A DNA stretch of 64,000 nt from Thuidium tamariscinum (taxonomy: Eukaryota > Streptophyta > Bryopsida > Hypnales > Thuidiaceae), in the NCBI GenBank assembly GCA_947034885.2, contig OX344757.2, positions 558,001 to 622,000 on the forward strand. The letters run 5' to 3'. Both the position numbers and the translations under genes were made by a program. The notes under the pieces are model-generated. The model was not told the DNA's origin, did no database searches, and saw only the letters and a program-made list of their open reading frames with translations. Positions 46,142-56,916 of this stretch are shown here, one piece after another. The number at the start of each line of letters is the position of its first letter. Position 1 is the stretch's first letter.

Positions 46142-49100
46142 CTCTCACTGAGATAGGCGCTCAAGACTTCAAGACGGATTATCTCACCACAAAACCCTCA
46201 AAACACAACCAGCGCTCAAAGAAACCACGAGGCTCTCACTCAAAACCCTCTTCAAGCCGGCCGCGCGCCCTTTCGCGAGACAGGAACCGGAAACTCTGTA
46301 GCCCTCAAAGACTCAAACTCTCGCCCTTGCAACACAAAAGAGCTCTCAAAAACACACTCAAGAAGCACCAAGACGAATCGCCACCAAATGAGAGTGACGA
46401 CCCCTCCATCAACCATGACCCCTGGAATCCCAGAACTAGCCGTTTAACTGACAGTTCCGTGATTTCCGGATGTCCCACCATTAGGGTTTCATCCAATTTC
46501 TCCCGGCGGCGCCGCCTTTGCCGGTTAGGGTTCTGTTGGCTTCTGGACAACTGATGGTGGCCTTGGGATGACATCTGGACCCGTCCACGATCCTAGGGCT
46601 GAACCCCAGATCCTCAATCCGGTTCCGGATTTTCCGGTTAGGTAAGGGTTTCTACTTCCCTTTCTTAACCGAATTATCCCAATTGGATGTCTCCAATTTC
46701 CACCTCTTCCTAATCTTACTAATTTCCTTTATTCTTGATCAAAGAATCGAAAAATTTATCTAAGATTAGCTTCCTTATTCCTAATTCTATACTAAATATT
46801 AAAAACCTGTATTCTAGGTTCCCACACCCACCAACTGCAACAACGCGCATTTTGTGCATCGCGCTTTGGAGGTTTGGCGGGCCCTCTTTGGAAAGAAAGC
46901 AATGAGTAAAGGATACATAAACTACATCTTGGCTTCTATGGTGTATGCAAAATTGATATTGGAACGCAAGGTGGATTGGAGCACGTATCCGACGACAACA
47001 CAAACTCCATTTGTACAAGAAATGAATGGAAAAGACATTCCCGATTTGTACAATCCTCAAGGAGGGCCAAGTGAGGTACCGAAGCTCAAAAGAGTATTAA
47101 AAAATACTAGAAAAATTGAAACAAAAGTCTCAAAGGTACCAAGTGAAGGACCACGCTTGCAACCTAGTGAGCCTACACACACTTTGAGGACAATGGAAGA
47201 TACTGAAGGTGAAGGTGTGGAAGGAGAAGTGTTTGCAACTCCTCCTACAGATTTAATATGCACACCAAATGTTACGACGGTGGCTGAACAGGGCATTCTT
47301 GAAGATATTCAAAGTGGGAAGAAAGAAGGTGGGCCCCCATTGGCTCGATGTGAAGGTACTGAAGATACGGAAGAGGTAGTCGAGGGAGAAGTTGCTGAGG
47401 CCAATGCTACAATTCATGATATTATTGACAGTGATGCTCTCGACATCTTCGGGCTAAACCCTAAACCATCATGTTTGAGCAAACCGAGCGTTTCCAGCCC
47501 CGTACAGAGCGCCAGAATTAAAGCAGCTACCGCCAAAAAAAATGGAGAGGCGTCTCAGGGAAAAGGAAAAGAAATAGTCATCGATGTTGAAGTCATCCCC
47601 AACCAATACCCGCATTTGTCCACCTTGAACACATCACAATTGGAGGCTCTTTCGAACATGCCGAATGCCGCAGAGCTGGAACGGTTGTTGGAGGGTTCAG
47701 TTATGTTTGGGTCTCACCTTCTTGACCTAAACCGGTCGAAAGAGACAAGTGAGGCCACCACAAGCATTGCAACCCAAGGTGAAGCCAATCGTCACAGTTG
47801 GGCAACTGTTGCTGAAATCCAAGTGACATTGGCAAATCTAGGTCGATTTGTAGCTGAAGTATCTCCGCAACTTACAGAGGTGGCACAGGAGTTTGCAAAA
47901 TTGTCACCTGAATGGTTGGCAAGTGCATTGACGTTTCATAAGTTCACCGAGTCCTTGTTACCGTTTTTGGACGAGCGCTTTGAGGACAAGCGCCAATGGT
48001 GGCCTTCTTGGAAGAGAATACAAAACTACTGGCCTTGCAGAAAGAATTGAAGGGAACCTCAAACGAAATGGTAGAGCAATTGAGGACTTCTAAGAATACG
48101 GCACAATTTGAAGTTGCAACTGTGAAATGGAAAAGTGATCGTATTAAAGATTTGGAGTCAGAAGTTGAGAAATTGAAGGACGTGATCAAAAAAGGTGAGT
48201 TCCCCGAAGCTAAGGAAGGAGATGGAGCTAAGCATTTTAGTGGCGATGAGAAAAAAAAGATACAGGAAGTGACACCTCTAGTGGCCATTGAAAATCGCAA
48301 AACTTCATTTCAAGATGCTTCCATTCAAACAGAATGCCATGAAGTTGATGAATTGAAGCAGAAAGTGGAGAAGCTCACCGAAGAAAACACGTCTTTGCAG
48401 AGTGAATTGCAACGACTAGAGCATGTTCTTCGATTGGATGACTCCCTTCCAAAGAGTACCAAAGACGATCGATGGTTGGCATGGATTCAAAAACTAGAAG
48501 ACAAACCAACTGTAGTTTCGCGAGCAATAAAAGGGCTTCTCAAATTGGCTGGAAAATCGGATGAGCAACAACAAATAGTAGAATCTTCACTGATGAGTTT
48601 GAGGAAGAGGTTTGAAACACATCCGAAGGGGACTACAGAAATCACATGTTGGGGAGACATGGACGCGATGTTCGAGCGGTTGAACCACACAAAGAAAGAA
48701 GAATCACCCCACATCAATTGGGCCTTGGAGGTAGAAGAAGGTTGGGTTCCGTACAACACTCTTTCGGCACACATCAAGGACAATGAGAAGACAGTGGTGC
48801 ATGCTTCTCACACTTCTCGAGGGATCTTGGAAGGTAAATGCAGCATTTGTCAAGGTCCATTTGGTTCCGAGGGAGCCCTAACTATGGGCCAATGTCGTCA
48901 CACTTTCCATGTGACGTGCATAATCAAAGCCTCACTTGTTCGCTCGGTTTGTCCGGAGTGTCGTTCTCCTTTGAGTTCAAGGTTTTACGAAATGGTTGGG
49001 ACCTTGGAATGTATGCCCCCTAGTCACGAATACAATCGATGGACCCTTCCACTTGATCAAGCCCCGTTTTACTTCCAAAATTATATGCATTGGGGAAAAC

Positions 49101-49879
49101 CTCTCACGTGGGATTCATTGGAAGAGAAGCATGGGTTGTACGAAGAGTCAATGGTGCCGCTAGATCCCTTTGTGTGGATGACCCAAGATCGACACGTGGA
49201 ATTGCGAGCAAGGGGTATTGAAGATCCCGAAGCTCGCGAATTGTTTTGTCGCGGCATGGGTGGGCATTGGAGCATAGACCATCACAAGTTCTTTCGATTT
49301 CCAGAGAAGGAAGTGAACAAAGGACCAGATGGCAATTGGGTGGATGTGGAGCATACAAAAGAGTTGCAAGAGCAATACGGGGCGTACAATCATACATTGA
49401 TAGGGAGGGCCCTCTTCCTGTCAAAGTTGGAAGAAGCTGCCCAGGTTCGAGCTCTTGTAGAGTTAGACGGGGATTCCAACTCCTCACAGTCAATTGTGGA
49501 AGTGGCAGGGGCTTTTGACAGGAGGATGAGCGAGGCCGTAATGTCTTTTCGAAAAATTTTAGTGGGAGGAGATGGCCCCGGCCCGCACTGGTTTTCCGTT
49601 GGAGATGTCAATGTAACACTGAACTTGATGGTAGCTTCAGTAGATGATGCCTTGGAAGCATTAAAGGCACATGAAGTGGATCTGCCTTAGAAGCGAAAGA
49701 ATAAGCGGAGGGTGGAAGATGAGGATGACTTCTCTCCAGAAACAAAAAGACAATTCAGTGCTGTTGATATGGCAGTGGCTTCGAGAGGGTCCACTGGCGA
49801 CGGAAGCCCCGGTCCTCACACTCGCCGTACAAGTGCAAGACTTAGGGATAGAGAGGGTCCATCTCGTGTTACACCGTAG

Positions 49880-50519
49880 GGTATTCGTGAAAAGATTTAG
49901 TAGAAGTGGATCTTTTATTAGCTGTTAGATATTATATTACGGAGGACTTGTTTTAACTTTGAATCTTTCGGAGATTCATTGCAAATCATTCACAGTAGCT
50001 ATAGTATGGTTTGTATTTTTTTTATCAATACAAAAATATGTGTGAAATACAGAGTTGCAAATGTGTATATATTTCAAGAGTTTTATTTTAGTTGAAGTTT
50101 GACATGTACCATCATATGATCAATTGATCATATATGAAGATGTTTTTGTTTGATGATGCAAAAGGCTAATTTTAATTCTAGAAGAGAATGGGATATGTGA
50201 ATGAAGGTAGGAGCCATGCAGGAAAAAAAATAAAATTACTATGTTCACTGTAGAACTTCATAAATTCATTTTTGATCATTCCATATTTTTTTCCAAATGC
50301 TTTTGAAATTACCATGATCTTGAAGAGTTTAAAGAAACCAAGTTCAATTTAGTCTACAAGAAAGTCTTTTGTGATTTGTTGTCTCTAAAACAAAGTTTAA
50401 GATGTTTGAAGTCCAGTTGTAATAACAATTTAAGTATAATTGAAAGCCCTGAAAGACCCAACTGGGTTTTTTGGAACATAGGAATATCGAGCAACTCATT
50501 ATGAATGGGTTTTTTTTTG
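49880..50519. other. 3' flank of the RING gene
   Basis: AT-rich, no gene seen; probable 3' UTR and spacer before the R1 repeat. Confidence 0.4.
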
Positions 50520-51300
50520 GGTTTTTCTTTCAGATTTTCACACAAGTTGTATCCAATGTGGTGGAAATTTCATGAAGTTTGACCCTATAGATAGGAAGAT
50601 ATGAGCATTCAAAGTTGGAAAACAATGTTTTTTTGAACTTGAGTTTGCAACTGCAAATGACTTTGTCCTCCATTTCTGTAATTTTTTTGCACTATAGACC
50701 TTGAATTTAAACTTTTTTCTATTGAGAAATTGAGGTAACAGCTCAGGAAAACAAATTCAGCAACAAAATTTTGTTTTTTCATTCTTTAGAAAATTGTCAA
50801 GTACATGTAGGTCCAAGATTGAAAGAGAAAGTGAATTGCAAAGATCTCATACATTGAATTGAAACACTATAATTCGAATGGTGAAATTGTTTTGGCAAGC
50901 GAAAACAACCTTGTCCAACAATTTTTTATTGAAAATTGTGGAAATTGCATTCACAAGTGAATCCTAAATTTTTGTTTTTAAAAACATGCTTAGGTTGTCC
51001 AAAAAACAAGATTGTTCATGACTTTCACATCAGTAATCCAAATGGAATGAATCAAAGCTTCACTTGTAGTCTTGTAGACAAAAATAAAATCAATTAGAAA
51101 AAAAAATTATTTTTTTAATTCTGAAGTTTTTGATGATTTTTTTCTTCCCGGCGACATGAAAATGATATTGAAGATGGCATAACTTTTGCTCACGGTCACC
51201 AATTGGAAAAGAATAATATTCCCACAGAGCTAATCAAGTTTTCTATCTGAGTTATGTGAAAATTTCTAGCGAATTCGTTCAAAATTGAAGTGACAAGTAA
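50520..51300 (+). repeat. Dispersed repeat R1, copy 3
   Basis: Shares ATGAAGTTTGACC, AGATATGAGCATTCAAAG, AAACAAGATTGTTCATGACT, GAATGAATCAAAGCTTCACT and CGGTCACCAATTG with the copies at 33030-33960 and 35565-36435. It ends just before the GTCCG island at 51352. Confidence 0.75.
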
Positions 51301-51351
51301 CTGCCCAAATTCTTGAAGTCCCCCAAGTGCGCTCTTGGTCCTTTGGGATTT

Positions 51352-51600
51352 AGGCCGTCCGATGTAGGCCGTCCGCCTCGTGGTGGCTATCCGCCAGACC
51401 CGTCCGCCTCTTGGTGGGCGTCCGAGGGGGGTCCGTCCGCGACCGCTCGCCGTCTGCCTTTAGCCGTCCGCCGATCGGAGTACCCTGTCGGGCCATCCGC
51501 AGTTCGGTCCGCTGTTCCGTCCGCAGTGTCAATCGGGATTGTCTCCCGTCCGTTGCAACGGTCACGAAGAGCAACCTTAGAACTAAGGAGTATAAGTTTC
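51352..51600 (+). promoter_or_regulatory. GTCCG island with TATAAG box, upstream of the BED-finger fragment
   Basis: About fourteen GTCCG-type words (GGCCGTCCG, CCCGTCCGCC, GTTCCGTCCG), then TATAAG at 51591-51596, 258 nt before ATG 51854. Matches the layout at 31141, 38590 and 42188. Confidence 0.65.
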
Positions 51601-51853
51601 CAGAAATTGTCATTCGCAAGCACTCCTATAAAGCTGAACGCTAAGATTTCCAAGGGCTAGGCGCTGCAATTTCGGTTGTGTCCCTTGCTTGGTAATGCAT
51701 AGTTCAGTGGTCAGGGGGGCTTTGGTTTCCAAGGCTTCTTTCAAACTATATCGGTTACTTTATTGACGATTTTTATTCCTGCGGAGATCTTCACCCTTTT
51801 TGTGGTTACACTCGGAATTTGAAGTTCCAAAGACGCACTTAAAATTCATCATT

Positions 51854-52288
51854 ATGAGCAAGGATTGGTCTTCTTGGTATGGCGCCCCTTCAGTTGGGAA
51901 GGTACAATGCAAAGCCTGCAACCTAGTGTTTGCTAAAAAAACATGCCGTATGTTTAGCCATCTTGGTTATGAAGGTGCATCGGGGTCTCGTGATCGAGGA
52001 ATCAGTCTATGTCCACGACTCACATCCCAAGTTCAGAAGCTATTTCGTCAATGCAAGGGGGTAATCCCACGAAGAGGTGAAAACGAGAATTTGGGTGGAA
52101 ACGGGACATTGGAGGCCACGGTTGTAAATGATGCAGGAAATGAGAGACCTTCGACATCGCCAATACGTCTTACACCGGAAGATTCTTGTACAATACCAAA
52201 AGAGACCCTAAACCGCGTGTCTTCTGGAGCACTTGCCAGTACTCAAGCATCAAACATCATATTCATTAATTTGGGACTTTTCAAATGA
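51854..52288 (+). CDS. BED-type zinc-finger fragment, probably a hAT N terminus
   Basis: A 144-codon frame. Residues 17-39 read VQCKACNLVF...CRMFSHLGY, with Cys19, Cys22 and His36 in the spacing of BED fingers, the DNA-binding domain at the N terminus of hAT transposases and their domesticated relatives. A basic stretch follows (VPRRG-like region near residue 74), then serine/threonine-rich sequence. It stops before any transposase core, so it is either a truncated transposase or a short derived gene. The start is chosen because the finger begins soon after it and it follows the GTCCG/TATAAG promoter. Confidence 0.55.
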   Translation: MSKDWSSWYGAPSVGKVQCKACNLVFAKKTCRMFSHLGYEGASGSRDRGISLCPRLTSQVQKLFRQCKGVIPRRGENENLGGNGTLEATVVNDAGNERPSTSPIRLTPEDSCTIPKETLNRVSSGALASTQASNIIFINLGLFK

Positions 52289-53085
52289 AATGAGAGCTTT
52301 GTAAAGTACTATAATTTATAAATGTAAGAATAATTGTTTGTTCATAATTTAAAAAATTAGAAACATTAATATACAATGATAAAAATAAATGGAGAATTAC
52401 AAAATACCATGTATTACTTGCGAAGTTTAACACTCATGTAGTATATGTATTCACTATAAACAAAATTTTGTATCCCCGATGCCCATCATTACACTCCTAG
52501 TAGCAAAGTCCCTCATCTCCACCAATTGTGTTAGATCTCCAAGTAGATTGCTTGAGAAAACGAAGCCATTGTGATTGAAGAAATCTAGTGGATGATGACC
52601 TTTGACATAGATGTAAGTACAAAAATTATAGAAACAAAAACATCCATGCGCCACTGAGCATTAGCACAAACCACATTCCAAATGTTGACATTGAGAATGC
52701 CGTTTATGAAAATGCTTACAGCGACGCATGGACGTTTTTTTTTCTATAACTTTTGTTCTCACAGTTACATCAAAGATCATCATCCACTACCATTTTCAAA
52801 CACCATGACCTTGTATCCCCAAGCTTCTAAATGAAAGACTAAGACAATCAATAGAGATAAGGAACTTTACCTACCCGGCTTGTAATAACTACAGGCTTAC
52901 ATGCAATAGTCTGGATGTCCATTTTACAATTTCTGAACATCAACTACTTTGCTGGGGTAGCTATAGTGCTTTACAATAGAATTATCATATACATTGTAAA
53001 AAAGAGTCTTAGCTCTACATGAGCTTAATATGAAAACAGCTCAATATAACTACATGCCTAGGAAAACTAGTCCGAGTCCCAAGGA
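52289..53085. other. AT-rich spacer, nothing recognised
   Basis: No gene seen between the BED fragment and the 3' end of the large minus-strand gene. Confidence 0.4.
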
Positions 53086-55468
53086 CTATTGCGAGTATGA
53101 TCTATTCTTCAATTTTTCCATTACCTTCAATATCTCAGGACCTCGACTATATCCAGTATAGCTTCCGGTTTTTTGGCACACACTTTCACGGACTTGCTTC
53201 TTCAAAGACCTTTGCTCCCATGCATTCCAAGAACTTTCAATGGAATGAAGACGAAGCTCCCCATGATGTGTTTTACATTTTCGCGGCCGAACTGGTGCTG
53301 AAGAAGTGCATTTAGGTGGAAGAGGAAGAAAGCCACTTGAAGTAGTCCTCAATTGTTCATCACAACATTCGTTCGGCACTAATTTACTGAATGCAGTGAT
53401 AGGAATGGGCATGGACATGGTAGATCCATTAAGAACCTGCTAATAGAAGATACAAGAGGATGTCAAAAACTTAAAATGAAACAAACAATTCTTCAAAACA
53501 AATGATGATTTCAAATAAAAGAATTCTAAATGAAAAAGGTTCAAACCTTCATCACAGGCTCCACAAGCACTTCATCAACGTATAACTTTCTTTGAGTCGC
53601 GCCATTCAATGTAGAGCGCTCAGAAGGAGAGGATGACCGCTCACGACATTTCAAAGGAGAAGGAGAGCTGATAGAACTTGGGCGCTTCGCACTATTAGGA
53701 GGACTATCTACAACACCATCGTCCACAGACATGATGGAGAAATCCATAGTGGATTGCGCTGTGGCTGCCGAATACATGATATGCCCCAATCCACTTTGCG
53801 AAATAGCAAACTGTCCATAGTTAGAGAATGAATCAGCAGAGGCAGTGCACTTGTTCTCACACTCATTTCCAAGAACTGAATTAGCACGCACACCCTGGAA
53901 ACCAGTAAAGATTGTCAAAAACATCAAACGTCTACATTGATATATTACAAATTGGTATAGTCTAATGCTCACAAAGTATTTGACATTACACACAATGAAT
54001 GCATGCAAATGCAATTGCAAATGCATATAAAATATGAATCCGCAAAACATACAAGAGGGCATGGAAGATCCTAGGGCCCTATTAAATCCGCCGTTCTAGT
54101 ATCTTGTGGCTTTTGACGGAAGAGCATAAAGACCCTTTCAACTTTGTCCATAGCATGGATTCCTCTATGCAAGTCCTTGAAAAAATGTTGTTTTTCTAAA
54201 CCGCTTTTTTTCCACTCATCGTAAATTGTATTGCTCCTTTCAATTGCTTCAGCTATATCACTGTACTCTCTTCTGTCAGTTTCTTCAAAAAGAGACCAAC
54301 GACCAAATATGTTGTCTAGGCGGTAAGCATATAGCGAATGTGGCCTTGCAATGTGCAGACGTTGAATCCATGGAAGAAGGTGATCAATAAGGATTCCATC
54401 TGCGTTTTTGTCTCCTTCATGTGACCAAGGTTCAAACAAAACGACATTACTTGGATAGTTGGTAACGTGCCTTGATGGATTGACGTCAACGATTATTGTA
54501 TTCTGAAAAGAAAAAATCGAGTTCTCCAACTCCACTAACTTGTCCAAAGGTTTCAAAAGTAAGTCCACTTCTGTTCCGTTCACCTTGTAGTTGTAAAAAT
54601 TACCGCGTCCGTCTCTACACTTGACCACATTGCATTGTTCTTCTCCGAAAATATTGAGAGGAGGCTCTATGCCTCTAAACAAGTTTTTCGTGATAACTAA
54701 AGCATGCTTCCTTTTCATAGAAGACCACACTGATACATTCGCGATTTCGGACAACCCTTTCAACACTTCTTGAAGATGGGGCCTAATAGTGATCCGCTTG
54801 AAGCCAATGGAAAGGTGTTCTATGTTCGGAGGAACATTGTAGGTATCACTGTATCGTCTTTCATGAATAAGATACCTCTTATCCTCACATACGCACAGTA
54901 GCCCATGCAAACCCAGAATGACATTAAGCCATTTCTTGGTCACCCCAGATGTGCATGGGAAGAAGACACTGCCCTCTGCCTCTCCTCTATCCTGCTCAGA
55001 ATTTACACCAAAATGGCGAGACAGTTAAATTGTTGCACTGTCTGTGTCATTTTGAGTATTAAAGGACTATCTACCCCATTGAACAGAGAGGATCAAAATG
55101 AAAGATAAAAACATTAAAACAAGACTGATACAATGCAGAGAGGGTAAAGAAGAAACTCACAACATTGGCCACCTCATGTGAGGGAGGAGATACACATGCT
55201 TGAACGGGACCCTCAGAAGGTGGAATCTTAAATTCCACAAGAGCATCGTCCACTAGATCGTTAACAACCTCAAACTCCTTTAAACTATGAACAAGGCTTT
55301 CAACCTTATTCATCTCAGGTGAAGGAAGAGAGGTGACATCGACGACTACGACTGATGCATTCCAAAGAGAAACTTCTTCTGTGTCATTACCATGATCAAT
55401 ACATGGAAGTGGACACTGAATTGGAGCCAACGACTCTTGTGGAACATCGGTATCAACATGAAGTGTAC
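53086..55468 (-). pseudogene. FCP1/NIF-like HAD domain with lost catalytic aspartates (3' half of the 53-60 kb gene)
   Basis: Inferred exons 55468-55161, 54991-54053, 53894-53547 and about 53436-53086. Exon 54991-54053 has the order of an FCP1-like phosphatase: WLNVILGLHGLLCV at motif I, RPHLQEVL, SVWSSMKRKHA (motif II), KPLDKL (motif III lysine) and NTIIVDVNPSRH (motif IV). In active members motif I is DxDx and motif IV ends in acidic DD/DS; here GLHG and VDVN replace them, so catalysis is unlikely. A TAG at 54071-54073 lies near the end of that exon. The last exons are serine/proline rich and unrecognised. The splice phase from 55673 into 55468 is in frame with the upstream half, so I regard them as one gene. 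Confidence 0.65.
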
Positions 55469-55622
55469 CTGCGGCTGATGCAATTAAACACACAATATCG
55501 TTTGTAAGAAAAATGGTATATTACATATTCTCAAGAGGAGAAATTTTATACAAAATGTATACCCACAAGCTCCGATCAACCAGCCTATACTAGCTATTAG
55601 ATAGTGAAAGCAGCGGAAGGGA

Positions 55623-55643
55623 TTCAACTCGACTCGAGTTGAA
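55623..55643. promoter_or_regulatory. 21-bp palindrome in intron 3
   Basis: Arm TTCAACTCGA, one central base (C), then its exact reverse complement. It lies in the inferred intron 55469-55672. Confidence 0.75.
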
Positions 55644-56895
55644 ATGAGGCTAAGAGAGTCACGAGGAACAACCTGGAGAGTTATCAGTCGCAAGGTCCTG
55701 TGACTGCTCTGTCTCATCCCCTTCCGCTGGACTTCCATCATCTACCTTCTCCTCCTCTACAATGATGTCATCACCCTACACTTCAAGGGTATCGCCAACA
55801 GGATTTGGAGTAGACTCCTCCTCCTCCTCTTCTGCACATACTGAAGAAGGCAGAGGACATGAGGGCGGCGGCGGCGGCGACGGTTGCACACTTGACGTTG
55901 GAGATGGCTTCAGTAACTGCATCTCTGAAGGATTCGAACCTCCAGACTTCAACCGCTTGGAGCTGTCCGCTGAGGTATATGCCTCATTGGCAATCATCAA
56001 GGGCGCTGAGTAACTGGCGGGTTCAATCGCCTGAAGGGGCCTACCTCCAAGATAGCCTGCTATCATCCCTGGCATGTCACGCACAAGTTCCTTGATGAGT
56101 TTGCTATTCTCGGTTCTTGCCCGCTCATTCTCTTCTCTCATCTCAGCTCGAGATCGATCATTCTCCTCCTTGTTGGCCTTGATCAACTCCATCAACCACT
56201 CCTTGTCCGACATTCTGGATTCCTTTGCTTGCCTCTTCCGCTTCTTCGTTGGACGAGCATCGGAACTTGGAGTCCGCTGTGCAGGAGGTGCCATTGGTGT
56301 GACAACTGGATGGGATGATGCGTCTGTTGAATCCCGCACCTCGGCCGCTTCCACAACGACAGATGATGCCCCGGCTTCATGCGCAACATCAGTGTTCTCC
56401 GTAACATCTGTTGCAGGCTCTGTCAGCGGCTCGGGATCAGGTGCGTTGTCCTCAACCTGCGTGCCCTCGTCAACTCCATCTTTGTCTTCCTCCTCTTCGT
56501 CGTCTTCTTCATCTTCATCATCGTCTGCAAGGTTCACTGGAGTCTGACTCTGAGAAGCATCGTGTCTAGCTTCCTCTTCCGGTGTCATCGGCTGCTTCCC
56601 CTTTCCAAAGCTTGAGGAATCCTTGGATGCTCTCCGCGGAAACTTCCCTGAATCCACTCGGTAACTGGTGTCGAGGAAGTCATTTTTATCCAAATTCTCA
56701 GATGTCAGCGCAAGGGATGTGAAGTTCTCTTTGTATTTGGAGTTCCCCATTACAAAATGCTTGAGGGAGAGCATCTGCAATGAAATTTAAAACATTGCAT
56801 TCAGTCTTCACGTTTCTATTCAACATGCATCAAGTTCGAATTCAGCGTTCATGCGTATGCCAACACAGAAGATACAAACATCAAGAGAATGTAAT

Positions 56896-56916
56896 TTCAA
56901 CTCGAGTCGAGTTGAA
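56896..56916. promoter_or_regulatory. 21-bp palindrome in intron 2
   Basis: Same perfect 10-bp arms, central G, inside the inferred intron 56775-56979. Confidence 0.75.

Larger units (their letters stand above)
42833..46826 (-). mobile_element. LTR-like element, 3,994-bp form with two ORFs
   Basis: Begins TGTCGTAGCACAAGG, ends GGTTCCCACA, with a perfect 5-bp duplication cccac (42828-42832 and 46827-46831). The first 100 bp and several internal blocks (ACTCGTGTATCGTTCCCACAG, GGATCTCAGATCC) match the 1,680-bp elements, which look like its internally deleted relatives. On the minus strand it encodes a 213-aa and a 422-aa protein; no reverse transcriptase, integrase or protease is present. I saw no long direct repeats at its ends, so it could be an ORF-bearing solo LTR or a non-autonomous element. 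Confidence 0.82.
42564..49879 (+). pseudogene. Coiled-coil / RING-H2 protein gene, split by an LTR-like element
   Basis: Starts at ATG 42564. The N-terminal domain resembles the 356-aa protein at 31682 (CKKYVKM, then across the insertion HFVHR, then KVDW). The element at 42833-46826 interrupts it; removing it plus one cccac repeat keeps the frame open into 46827-48050. At about 47995 a one-base loss shifts to the frame of 47996-49690. A predicted coiled coil lies at about 48000-48440. A RING-H2 finger follows at about 48839-48963 (CSIC, CRHTFHVTC, CPEC). Such fingers bind two zinc ions and usually recruit E2 enzymes. A TAG at 49688-49690 precedes a basic, NLS-like tail (KRKNKRR) to the next stop at 49879. 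Insertion, frameshift and early stop make it non-functional here. Confidence 0.75.

Noticed and set aside
42833..46826. Cut-and-paste DNA transposon with terminal inverted repeats
   Set aside because: The ends share only TGT/ACA, and the 5-bp duplication with TG...CA fits LTR-type integration better; the 1,680-bp forms share only about seven terminal bases as inverted repeat.
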